The notes beneath the pieces were generated by a model. That model was not told where the DNA came from and searched no databases. It saw only the letters and a program-made list of their open reading frames with translations. From an uncultured Collinsella sp. (GTDB lineage Bacteria > Actinomycetota > Coriobacteriia > Coriobacteriales > Coriobacteriaceae): a stretch of DNA of 9,311 nucleotides. Made by a program: the position numbers and the translations under genes. Positions 1 through 6,782 of this stretch are shown here, in pieces (position 1 is the stretch's first letter; each line of letters begins with the position of its first letter). The stretch covers positions 1 to 9,311 of the forward strand of contig CABUDJ010000074.1 in the NCBI GenBank assembly GCA_902490325.1, read 5' to 3'.

Positions 1-13
1 CTGCGGTTTTGTT

Positions 14-33
14 GGCTGGGGGTGGGGTGGGGG
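14..33 (+). other. G-rich run with weak quadruplex potential
   Basis: Runs GG (14-15), GGGGG (18-22), GGGG (24-27) and GGGGG (29-33) are separated by one or two bases. Only three runs reach three or more G, so at best a two-tetrad or irregular quadruplex is possible on the plus strand. It lies beyond the adhesin's 3' hairpin. No gene is visible in 1-95. Confidence 0.3.
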
Positions 34-58
34 CTACATTTTTGACTCCCCGCCGGCC

Positions 59-82
59 GCCCGGGGCCTTTTGGCCCCGGGC
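59..82 (-). terminator. GC-rich hairpin 13 bases after the adhesin stop codon
   Basis: GCCCGGGGCC at 59-68 pairs perfectly with GGCCCCGGGC at 73-82 around a four-base loop (AAAA on the minus strand). It begins 13 bases past the adhesin stop codon (TAG, 98-96). No U-tract follows on the minus strand, so it is not a textbook intrinsic terminator; it may act as a transcript end-stabiliser or a U-less terminator. The hairpin after echF has the same design, including the AAAA loop. Confidence 0.55.
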
Positions 83-95
83 ACTGCCAGCGTGC

Positions 96-3000
96 CTAAC
101 GCTTACGGATACCCCAGACCAGGGCTCCGACGCCGGTCATGGCGATAACAAATGCCATGAGCAGTGCGGCGGCCTGCTGGTCACCCGTGGTGGGCAGGAA
201 ACCCTTGACCGTCTTGACGATGTTCGTCACCGTCTTGGGCGTGCCGGGATCGGGCGTAGGCGCAGGAGTCTCGGGCTTCTTGTACGTGTTGTTGAACACG
301 ATACCCTCGACGCTCTTGTCGCCCTTGGTAAAGGCGACGTTCGCCTTGAGGTTGCCCTCGCCGTCGTCGACCACGTTGACGGTCGCGGTAAAGACGGACT
401 TGTCGTAGGTCATACCGGCCTCGTCGCCCTTGACCTCGCTGATGGTGTAGACGTACGTACCAGGCTCGTCGTACTCGAACTTGTCGAAGCTGATCTTGCC
501 GTCGGCATCGTTGGTGACGGTGGACTCGGCGTCCTCGCCAACGAGCTTAAAGCTAAACTCGTCCTTCTTGAGTTCGCGTCCCTCGAGCACCTTGATGGCG
601 CCGATGGAAACCTGCGTGGGCATGGCGTGATACTTGTTGGTAAAGCCAGCCGACTCGGTGGTTCCCTCGAGCTTGTGCGTCGCGGCCAGCGTGCCATCGC
701 CGTTGTCGGAGACGGTGGTCACGACGGTGTAGGTCGTGCCGTCATAGATGACGCCCTTGTACAGGCCGAGCGCGTTGGGGCAAGCCTCGCGCAGCGTGTA
801 CGTGTGCGTGCCGGGTGCCTCGTAGCGGATCGGGCTCAGCGTAACGTTGCCGTTGGCGTCGTTGGTGCCACTAGCGACAGTCACGCCGTCCTCGAGCAGC
901 TCAAACGTGAACTCGCCAGCTGCAAGGTCGCGGCCGGTCAGACGCTTAACCGTCTTGACCTGATCGGTCACGACAGAATCGGCGGGCGTCACGCTGTAGG
1001 TGTTGGTGAACGTGAAGGCCGCACCGTCGTCGCCGTTGCGCACGACACTCAGGTGTCCGGCACCGTCGTCAGTCACGGTGTAGGAAACCTTACGCGCGGT
1101 GTTGGCGTCATTGGTCACGCCAGGGGCGCTACCGGACTCGGCCACCGTGTAGGTAAAGGTGTGCGAGCGCGGAGCGGTGGGGACTGCGGGCTCGGACTCG
1201 TCGGTGTCGGCAGCGTCGCCGTCAGCGGCGTCGGCGTCAACCTCGGCCTCGTCGGCGTTGGCCTCGTCGGCGTTGGCTTCGGCGTCGCTCGATGCGTCGT
1301 CAGAAGCATCGGTCGTCACGCCCAGGGCGCGGTTGAGGTCCTCGAGCGTAAAGTGGATCTTGCCAAAGTCCACGTTGCCGGCCGCGTCATTGGTTGCGGT
1401 CGCGCGCTCGGGCATCGGGGCGCCCGCCTCGTCGGCGGTCACGGTAAAGGTGAACTTGCCCGCGATGTCTGCCGGGGTCAGGCCCTCGGCAGCCTGGAGC
1501 TTCTTGGTACCAGCGAGCGCAGCGTCAACGGCATCGGCGCCGTAGACGTTCTCGAACACGGGCTCGACGCCACCGTAGTCAGGCTTTGCCGTCAGGGTAC
1601 CGTCACCGTTGTCGACGACGATGACCTTAAAGCTAAAGCTCGACTTCGCGGAGGTAATGCCCTGGTCGGCCAGCAAGTTCGTGTACTCAAAGGCCGTGTA
1701 GTTGATAGTCCACGCAAGCTTGCCGTCCGTGTCGGTGCGGATGGCGCGCCCGGTGCTTACCAGGTCGGCGAGCATCTTGGTGTCGTAATGCAGCGTGCCA
1801 AAGCTCACCTGGCCGTTATAGTTGAACGCCGGCGTGCCACTGATGGCTTCCGTCTCGCCCGCATAGGCGATGCCAAAGTAGAACTCGCCGTCGGCCAGCG
1901 GACGGCCGGTCAGGGTCTTGGTGGCGACAATCTGTGCAGAAACGCCCGGGTTATCGGTCGATGCGCTATAGCTGTTTTCGAACGGGACCAGAGCGCTCTC
2001 AACCTTGTTCTCGCCGCTCTTGTGGATTGTCTCGTGCGTGCCCTCGGGTCCGCCAGATACGGTCGTGGTAGCGGTAAGCGTACCGGCGCCGTCATCGGCG
2101 ATAACGATCGTCACCGTGCGCTCGGCGTTGTCGTAGGTGTAACCGGGCTTGCCGTCGTTCTTCTCGGCCACGGTATATTTGAAGGTCTTGCCGGCGTCAG
2201 CCTGCGTAAACTTGACCTCATGGCCCGCCAGAATGTCAATCAGACCGACCGTTGCCTCTGCCGTCGCAGGGGATTTGAAAGTGTTGGCCCCGGGCAGCAG
2301 ACCAAGTGCGTTGGCCGAAGCCTCGTCGGCGGGCGTCACGGTAAAGCTAAACTGGCCCTCAGTCATGGGACGTCCGGAGAGGGTCTTGCTGAGCTTAAGG
2401 CCGCCGGCCGCGGCGTAATCGAGCTCAGTGCGGTACGTGTTGGTGAAGCGGCCGCTTTCCTTCTTGGTGACGTTGGCGGTCAGGACGCCCTCGCCGTTCT
2501 CGGTCACGGTCACTTCGGCGGTCGCGACATGTCCGTCATACGTCATGCCCGCCGCGTTGCCCGCGTTCTCGCGGATCTCATATTTGTAGGTTCCGGCAGC
2601 CGTGTAGCGGATCTTGCCGAAGTTGATGGCGGCGATGCCGCCCTTCGCGTCCTTCCTGTTCACGGTCACGGTTGCGGGGTCGGGCAGCGGGGTGCCCTCG
2701 GCGGCGGTAATGGTAAAGCTGAACTCGTCGGAGTCCGTCCAAGCGCGACCATCGACAGCCTTGCTCAGGCCAAAGTCGAGCTCTGCGTCGATCGGGGTCA
2801 CACTGTAGGAGTTCTTGAACTCGGCGGGCTCGGTGCCCTTCAGGACATGCGTGGCACTGAGCGTACCGTCGCCCTTGTCGGTGATGGTGGTCTCGATGGT
2901 GTATTCGGCGGTGCTGTAGGTGATGCCCTTGCTGGTGGTTCCGCCGTTGACCTCGCGCAGCGTGTAGGTGTGCTTGCCGGCCTTGTCGTACTTCACGGCG

Positions 3001-6000
3001 CTCATCGTGATGTTGCCTTCGGCATTGTTGGTGCCGGTGGCGACGACCTTGGCGTCCTCGTCCTCGCCCTCGACGAGCTCGAAGGAGAACTCGCCGTCCT
3101 TGAGGTCGCGGCCGGTCAGGAACTTGGTCGCGGTGATCTGGTCGGTGACGCTGGAGCTCTCGGGGGTCACGTTGTAGGAGTTCTTGAACTCGGCAACCTT
3201 GACGTCCTTCAGAACATGCGTGGCACTGAGCGTACCGTCACCGTTGTCCGTGATGGTGGTCTCGATGGTGAACTTGGCATCGCTGTAGGTGATACCGCCA
3301 GCGTTGCCCTTGACCTCGCGCAGCGTATAGGTGTGCTTGCCGGCAGCAGTGTACTCGATGGGGCTCATCGTAATCTTGCCTTCGGCATTGTTGGTACCGG
3401 TGGCGACGACCTTGGCGTCCTCGCCCTCGACGAGCTCGAAGGAGAACTCGCCGGCAGTAAGCTCGCGTCCAGTCAGGACCTTAGTCGCCTTGACCTGGTC
3501 AGTGACGCTGGAGCTCTTAGGGGTCAGATTGTATGCGTTCTTGAACTCGATGCTCTTGGCGCCCTCGGCGCCCTTTATCTCGTGCGTAGCCACCAGCTGA
3601 CCCTTGCCGTTATCGCTGATAGTCGTCACGATGGTGTGGACCGTATCGTCGTAGGTGATGCCACCGGCGTTGCCCTTAACCTCGTGCAGCGTGTAGGTGT
3701 GCTGGCCGATCTCGGTGTACCTGATGGGGCTGAACGTCACCTTGCCGTCGGCGGCGTTCGCAACGGTCTCAATAAGCTCGGAGTCCTCGCCCTTAACCTC
3801 GCGCAACTCAAAGCTGAACTCGCCGGCCGTAAGGTCGCGCCCGGTCAGGGACTTGGTTACGTCAATCTGGTCGGTAACGCTGGATTCAACAGGATTCGTA
3901 GCGTAGGTGTTCCTGAACTCGGTCACGTCGGCTTCGCTCCAAACCACCTTCACCTCAGCGCTCAGTTCGCCCTTCTTGTTGGGCGTCACCGTCACGGTAA
4001 TCTCCGCGACGTTCTTGCTGTAGGCGATGCCGTCAACCGTGGTCCCGGCGTTCTTTTCGCTGACTTTGTAGACATACGTGCCGGGCTCGGTGTAGATGAT
4101 CTCACCGAAATCGATAGCCGTGTTGCCCTCGGTCGCAGTCGCGATCGCGGACGCGGGCATCGGGGCGTTATCCTCGGACGTCAGCCCAAACTCAAACGTG
4201 TCCTCATCCGTCCACTCGCGGCCCTCGAGCACCTTGGTCAGGCCAAAGCTGGCCTTGGTATCCACCGTTGCCGGCGTCATGCCGTACTTATAGCTAATCT
4301 TGCCGTTGTTGCCCAGATGGACGTCAACCTCTGTGGCGTTCGCCTTTGCAGACATGTTGTTCCACTTGGGGTTGAGCACGTCGGTCACGGTGCCGGTGAG
4401 GTTACCGCCCACGCTCTCCTTGGTGGTGTGGAGCTCATCAATAAAGGCCAGGCGTGCGGTTCCCTTGCCAAACGACAGGTTTCCACTCGCGTCGCGCACG
4501 ACGGCGCCCTCAAAGTTCGCAGCGTGTTCACCGGCAAACTCAATAACAGCAGTACGGGATTCGGCCTTTCCGTCTGCGCCCAGCGCCTCAAACTCATCCT
4601 TGTAGTAATACTTGCTGCCGACAGCCAGCGAACCCGTTGCGGGCGTCGTGCAGTTCTTATCCGTGTAAATGGGAGTCTGCTTCTGGAAATAGTAATAGCG
4701 GTTGGTGTCGGCAGGCTCAAAGTTCGCGATCGTATCGCCCAGCGCGCCAGCGTTCCACTTGTTCGCGTAGAAGTTAACGGTCTTGGAACCGTTCTCCGCG
4801 GTGGTCGTATTGCTCTTGATGTAGTCCTCGAGCCCCTTTACGTTCTTGGGCGTAAACAGGTTATCGAGCGCTTCTTTCTTAACGCTTGAGGTGTAGTTCA
4901 CCTGAATGGGCTCAGTATTGTCGACCGTAAGCACGCCGTCGGTGATCTTAAAGTGGCGCAGCGGAATCAGCGACGCAGGAATCTTAACCGTTACGATATC
5001 GCCGGTCTGAGGCTTGCCCTCTTCGGCATGCTGAACGGTGATGACCAGGTTCGCAGCGGCACCAGAAAATGTGTAGGTGTCGACGTTACCCTCGGGCTTC
5101 TTTGACGGTTTTTCAAACGTCTCGCCACCATACACGACGGACGTAAAGTTGTCGACCTGCATAAAGTCGCCCAGCTCATCGGTAAACGTGATGTAGCCGG
5201 ACTTATGCTCGCCATAACCGCTGTGAACTTCTGTCGGGTAACCAGTTTGGATAATGCTTCCCGAGATCTCTTCGAAGATTTTCTCGAGCTCAGAGGCGCT
5301 GGTTGCCGACTTGTAGTAGTCGGAGTTTTCCGCACGCGTGCCATAGTCGATGACCCACTCGCCCCAGAAAGAGATGCTTGACGTGGCACCAGGATAGTTG
5401 CTCGACACAGCATGCATGAACTTGTTCACTTTGCTCGTGCCTTCAGCTGTGGGGTCGGCGCTGGGATTTGCTCCGTTAAAGATGCCAATAGTATAAATGT
5501 CGGCACCATTAGCTTTGAGGCTCTTGGCGCTAGCGATGGCGCTATCGGCAACACTTGCCTGGAATCCACTCGAACTCGTAGGTGAGCCATCGGTAAAGAA
5601 CACAACAATCTTCTTGGCATCTGCACGACCAGAATTAATAGTAATGTTCTCGGCCAGCTCCAGACCATAGTCGGCTTGCGTGGAACCGGCAGGTTTGATG
5701 TTGCCAACCGTGTCCTTGAGGCTATCCGCATCCTTGCCCTTGCAGGACGTCAGGTTCTTCATGGTCTGCGAGTAGTTGTAGGTGTACCGTCCATCACGAT
5801 AAGTGTCGTTGCCGACCTTATCAGTCTTCTTCTTGCCCGCAAACTTTACGATGGCAACCCGATGCTGCTTGGACGCATCTGTAATGCTTTGGTTTTGCGC
5901 GGCGATGGCGTCAATAAAGGTATTGGCGGCCGTCTTTAGCGCATCGATGCGCTTTGTGTTGTCGCCCGTGCCCATAGGGTCGTCCATCGAGCCAGAAGCA

Positions 6001-6356
6001 TCCAGCACCATCACGATGTCGAGCGGCTTGCCGGAAATCGTCGTATCGGATGTCGAAGAGATGGCAGACAGCGTGGTCAGGAAATCCGAATCCCCGCTCT
6101 CGACTGCCTTGACCGTCTTGTCGGTCCAGATTCGGCCGACGTTTTGAGTTGTTACTTCCTTTCCGTTATAGCCGCCGGCCCAGAACTTCCAGTAGTTGCT
6201 GGTGTCGGGGTCGACGACCTTTCCGGTCATTGTCGGTCCGTCCATTCCGGTGCTGGACCTGGCGTTGGCCTCGGGCAGCATGGCAAATGCTGCAGCCGGC
6301 AACACCAACACTACGGCCAGTATCACCGCCAAGAGACCCCTCGTGTACTTACCCAT
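96..6356 (-). CDS. LPxTG wall-anchored VWA adhesin with ten Spy0128/FctA-type isopeptide repeats
   Basis: This is a 2086-residue secreted, probably sortase-anchored surface protein. Residues 1-25 or 1-32 look like a signal peptide (basic MGKYTR, hydrophobic 8-24, AxA sites AFA at 25 and ANA at 32). A von Willebrand A domain spans about 107-370, with MIDAS residues D119, S121, S123, T226 and D256. Residues 370-700 are a linker region I cannot assign. Residues about 700-2026 hold ten tandem domains, each with an FSFxL strand, a Lys in KxLxGR, a Glu in YxYxxxE and an Asn in FxNxY. These are the expected isopeptide residues of streptococcal pilin domains. A Pro-rich spacer (2028-2040) leads to LPTTG (2054-2058), a membrane helix (about 2063-2082) and RKR. 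A VWA head on an isopeptide stalk resembles Gram-positive tip adhesins such as RrgA, so host-ligand binding is likely but the ligand is unknown. AAGGGAG five bases upstream supports the start. A pilin backbone is less likely given the length. Confidence 0.93.
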   Translation of the reverse strand: MGKYTRGLLAVILAVVLVLPAAAFAMLPEANARSSTGMDGPTMTGKVVDPDTSNYWKFWAGGYNGKEVTTQNVGRIWTDKTVKAVESGDSDFLTTLSAISSTSDTTISGKPLDIVMVLDASGSMDDPMGTGDNTKRIDALKTAANTFIDAIAAQNQSITDASKQHRVAIVKFAGKKKTDKVGNDTYRDGRYTYNYSQTMKNLTSCKGKDADSLKDTVGNIKPAGSTQADYGLELAENITINSGRADAKKIVVFFTDGSPTSSSGFQASVADSAIASAKSLKANGADIYTIGIFNGANPSADPTAEGTSKVNKFMHAVSSNYPGATSSISFWGEWVIDYGTRAENSDYYKSATSASELEKIFEEISGSIIQTGYPTEVHSGYGEHKSGYITFTDELGDFMQVDNFTSVVYGGETFEKPSKKPEGNVDTYTFSGAAANLVITVQHAEEGKPQTGDIVTVKIPASLIPLRHFKITDGVLTVDNTEPIQVNYTSSVKKEALDNLFTPKNVKGLEDYIKSNTTTAENGSKTVNFYANKWNAGALGDTIANFEPADTNRYYYFQKQTPIYTDKNCTTPATGSLAVGSKYYYKDEFEALGADGKAESRTAVIEFAGEHAANFEGAVVRDASGNLSFGKGTARLAFIDELHTTKESVGGNLTGTVTDVLNPKWNNMSAKANATEVDVHLGNNGKISYKYGMTPATVDTKASFGLTKVLEGREWTDEDTFEFGLTSEDNAPMPASAIATATEGNTAIDFGEIIYTEPGTYVYKVSEKNAGTTVDGIAYSKNVAEITVTVTPNKKGELSAEVKVVWSEADVTEFRNTYATNPVESSVTDQIDVTKSLTGRDLTAGEFSFELREVKGEDSELIETVANAADGKVTFSPIRYTEIGQHTYTLHEVKGNAGGITYDDTVHTIVTTISDNGKGQLVATHEIKGAEGAKSIEFKNAYNLTPKSSSVTDQVKATKVLTGRELTAGEFSFELVEGEDAKVVATGTNNAEGKITMSPIEYTAAGKHTYTLREVKGNAGGITYSDAKFTIETTITDNGDGTLSATHVLKDVKVAEFKNSYNVTPESSSVTDQITATKFLTGRDLKDGEFSFELVEGEDEDAKVVATGTNNAEGNITMSAVKYDKAGKHTYTLREVNGGTTSKGITYSTAEYTIETTITDKGDGTLSATHVLKGTEPAEFKNSYSVTPIDAELDFGLSKAVDGRAWTDSDEFSFTITAAEGTPLPDPATVTVNRKDAKGGIAAINFGKIRYTAAGTYKYEIRENAGNAAGMTYDGHVATAEVTVTENGEGVLTANVTKKESGRFTNTYRTELDYAAAGGLKLSKTLSGRPMTEGQFSFTVTPADEASANALGLLPGANTFKSPATAEATVGLIDILAGHEVKFTQADAGKTFKYTVAEKNDGKPGYTYDNAERTVTIVIADDGAGTLTATTTVSGGPEGTHETIHKSGENKVESALVPFENSYSASTDNPGVSAQIVATKTLTGRPLADGEFYFGIAYAGETEAISGTPAFNYNGQVSFGTLHYDTKMLADLVSTGRAIRTDTDGKLAWTINYTAFEYTNLLADQGITSAKSSFSFKVIVVDNGDGTLTAKPDYGGVEPVFENVYGADAVDAALAGTKKLQAAEGLTPADIAGKFTFTVTADEAGAPMPERATATNDAAGNVDFGKIHFTLEDLNRALGVTTDASDDASSDAEANADEANADEAEVDADAADGDAADTDESEPAVPTAPRSHTFTYTVAESGSAPGVTNDANTARKVSYTVTDDGAGHLSVVRNGDDGAAFTFTNTYSVTPADSVVTDQVKTVKRLTGRDLAAGEFTFELLEDGVTVASGTNDANGNVTLSPIRYEAPGTHTYTLREACPNALGLYKGVIYDGTTYTVVTTVSDNGDGTLAATHKLEGTTESAGFTNKYHAMPTQVSIGAIKVLEGRELKKDEFSFKLVGEDAESTVTNDADGKISFDKFEYDEPGTYVYTISEVKGDEAGMTYDKSVFTATVNVVDDGEGNLKANVAFTKGDKSVEGIVFNNTYKKPETPAPTPDPGTPKTVTNIVKTVKGFLPTTGDQQAAALLMAFVIAMTGVGALVWGIRKR
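1188..1310 (-). repeat. Acidic low-complexity insert with 15-bp minisatellite inside stalk repeat 8
   Basis: Residues 1683-1723 are almost entirely Asp, Ala, Glu and Ser (DASDDASS, EANADEANADEAEV, DADAADGDAADTDE). They interrupt repeat eight between its isopeptide Lys (K1618) and its Glu (E1740). No other repeat has such an insert. The DNA contains two exact copies of a 15-base unit, gcctcgtcggcgttg, at 1246-1260 and 1261-1275, with a degenerate third. The unit length keeps the frame, so slippage would change only the length of the acidic loop. Confidence 0.85.
2799..3524 (-). repeat. Near-identical adjacent stalk repeats 3 and 4 (recent domain duplication)
   Basis: Residues 945-1063 and 1064-1186 are much more alike than other repeat pairs. 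The DNA is almost identical over long stretches, for example around 3021-3060 against 3384-3420. The offset between copies is 363 bases on one side of the EDED motif and 357 on the other. The difference is one extra TCCTCG hexamer in repeat four (EGEDEDAKV against EGEDAKV). This fits a recent tandem duplication and would allow length variation by recombination. Confidence 0.8.
5247..6038 (-). other. VWA domain coding segment with intact MIDAS
   Basis: This part of the adhesin gene encodes residues about 107-370. The strand PLDIVMVLDASGS carries the DxSxS metal site (D119, S121, S123). GSTQADYGLELA supplies the second-loop Thr (T226), and VVFFTDGSP supplies the third-loop Asp (D256). All MIDAS ligands expected of a metal-dependent VWA domain are therefore present, which fits divalent-cation-dependent ligand binding. 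The segment is less GC-rich than the repeat stalk and uses codons such as TCA and CTA that the stalk almost never uses. Confidence 0.85.
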
Positions 6357-6361
6357 CGCGT

Positions 6362-6368
6362 CTCCCTT
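6362..6368 (-). promoter_or_regulatory. Ribosome binding site of the adhesin gene
   Basis: On the minus strand AAGGGAG lies five bases upstream of the ATG at 6356. It supports this start, which also gives a complete signal peptide (basic n-region then hydrophobic core). Confidence 0.75.
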
Positions 6369-6373
6369 CTCGC

Positions 6374-6384
6374 GGTCTCAGACC
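6374..6384. promoter_or_regulatory. Small palindrome GGTCT-C-AGACC in the adhesin leader
   Basis: GGTCT (6374-6378) and AGACC (6380-6384) flank a single base, just upstream of the ribosome binding site. It shares TCTCA with the upstream heptamer boxes and may be a degenerate member of the same cluster. No function can be assigned from sequence alone. Confidence 0.3.
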
Positions 6385-6458
6385 TTGCATCAGCCTAAAG
6401 TTACGGAATGAGACACAATTAGGGCAGGTGACACATGTTCCAGATTCGATTTTGGACG

Positions 6459-6488
6459 TGAGACAAATGTCTCAACAAAGTTGAGACA
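6459..6488. promoter_or_regulatory. Candidate operator: three overlapping inverted TGAGACA/TGTCTCA boxes
   Basis: TGAGACA (6459-6465), TGTCTCA (6468-6474) and TGAGACA (6482-6488) alternate in orientation. They form two overlapping palindromes: a 7-bp arm pair with a two-base spacer, and TGTCTCAAC/GTTGAGACA with a three-base spacer. A fourth TGAGACA lies at 6409-6415, and a related TGACACA at 6428-6434. The cluster lies about 50-130 bases upstream of the adhesin ATG, where a promoter is expected. I could not pick convincing -35 and -10 hexamers. A repressor or activator site is the likely reading; a leader-RNA hairpin or a piece of a dispersed repeat are alternatives. Confidence 0.5.
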
Positions 6489-6493
6489 CGAGG

Positions 6494-6550
6494 GTTTTCG
6501 CAAGAAAACGGGTGCAATTCAAGATTGACGGGACAAAAGGGCCCGTTTTC
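6494..6550. promoter_or_regulatory. Mutually exclusive hairpin segments upstream of the adhesin gene
   Basis: GTTTTC (6494-6499) pairs with GAAAAC (6504-6509) across a GCAA loop. The same GAAAAC extended to GAAAACGGG (6504-6512) also pairs perfectly with CCCGTTTTC (6542-6550), which belongs to the head of repeat A. The two pairings cannot coexist. The arrangement resembles an attenuator-type switch if a leftward transcript starts to the right of 6550, but no such start is shown. Confidence 0.3.
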
Positions 6551-6748
6551 CTCCATCCCCGAGGGAGCAGTCGATGGCGCTCGCCACAAAACTAGCCCAT
6601 CTACTACGTTTAGTCCGGTACCCCCGACCATAACCGCGTTTCATGAAAAACCGCAGGTGCTCTACCTGCGGTTTTTATTTCGCATTACTTGCCATGGTTG
6701 AGGGCAGCGGCTTAAACGTAGTAGATGGGCCCATTTCGTGGCAGACGG
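6543..6748. repeat. Palindromic intergenic repeat, copy A
   Basis: The copy has a 24-base head at 6543-6566, then a long inverted structure. Its arms match perfectly over 18 bases (6595-6612 against 6713-6730). They continue inward with about two thirds matching (6614-6631 against 6694-6712) and outward more weakly to about 6580 and 6748. A perfect 13-bp terminator-type hairpin sits in the centre. It lies between the end of the hydrogenase operon and the adhesin promoter region. Copy B repeats the same parts in the same order at an offset of 240-251 bases. Candidate explanations are a dispersed REP/BIME-like element, a MITE remnant or a structured RNA; no transposase is visible. Confidence 0.75.
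6646..6676. terminator. Bidirectional intrinsic terminator at the centre of repeat A
   Basis: AAAAACCGCAGGT (6646-6658) and ACCTGCGGTTTTT (6664-6676) form a perfect 13-bp stem with the five-base loop GCTCT. A-tract and T-tract flank the GC stem, so the signal works in both directions. For leftward transcription it would stop read-through from the hydrogenase operon before the adhesin promoter. Confidence 0.8.
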
Positions 6749-6782
6749 GTCACGTGGCGGCCCTCGCAAGGCAAAAAATGAT

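Larger units (their letters stand above)
279..4259 (-). repeat. Ten tandem isopeptide-domain repeats forming the adhesin stalk
   Basis: The tract encodes residues 700-2026. Predicted Lys/Glu/Asn triads are: 708/767/816, 835/892/940, 959/1014/1059, 1078/1135/1182, 1199/1263/1306, 1324/1398/1461, 1480/unclear/1603, 1618/1740/1785, 1804/1857/1907 and 1922/1974/2023. In Spy0128-type domains, Lys and Asn form a spontaneous intramolecular bond promoted by the Glu, giving a stiff, protease-resistant rod. Repeats two to four and nine share the SSVTDQ or SVVTDQV entry; repeats one, five, eight and ten are more diverged. In repeat seven the Glu is not in its usual place: the nearest candidate is E1557 in NYTAFE. 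The triads are read by eye from motif spacing, not from a structure. Confidence 0.85.

Noticed and set aside
9..4889. A 1626-codon open frame on the plus strand, antisense to the adhesin
   Set aside because: It is in exact codon register with the adhesin, so each codon is the reverse complement of an adhesin codon. It stays open only because GC-biased codon use avoids TTA, CTA and TCA. The predicted protein shows no recognisable domain and only mirrors the adhesin repeats; it ends at the first TCA serine codon (residue 490).
6374..6540. A specific -35/-10 promoter for the adhesin gene
   Set aside because: Several weak hexamers are present on the minus strand (TTGAGA, TTGTGT, TAACTT, TAATTG), but no pair has both good matches and 16-18 base spacing, so no promoter is annotated.
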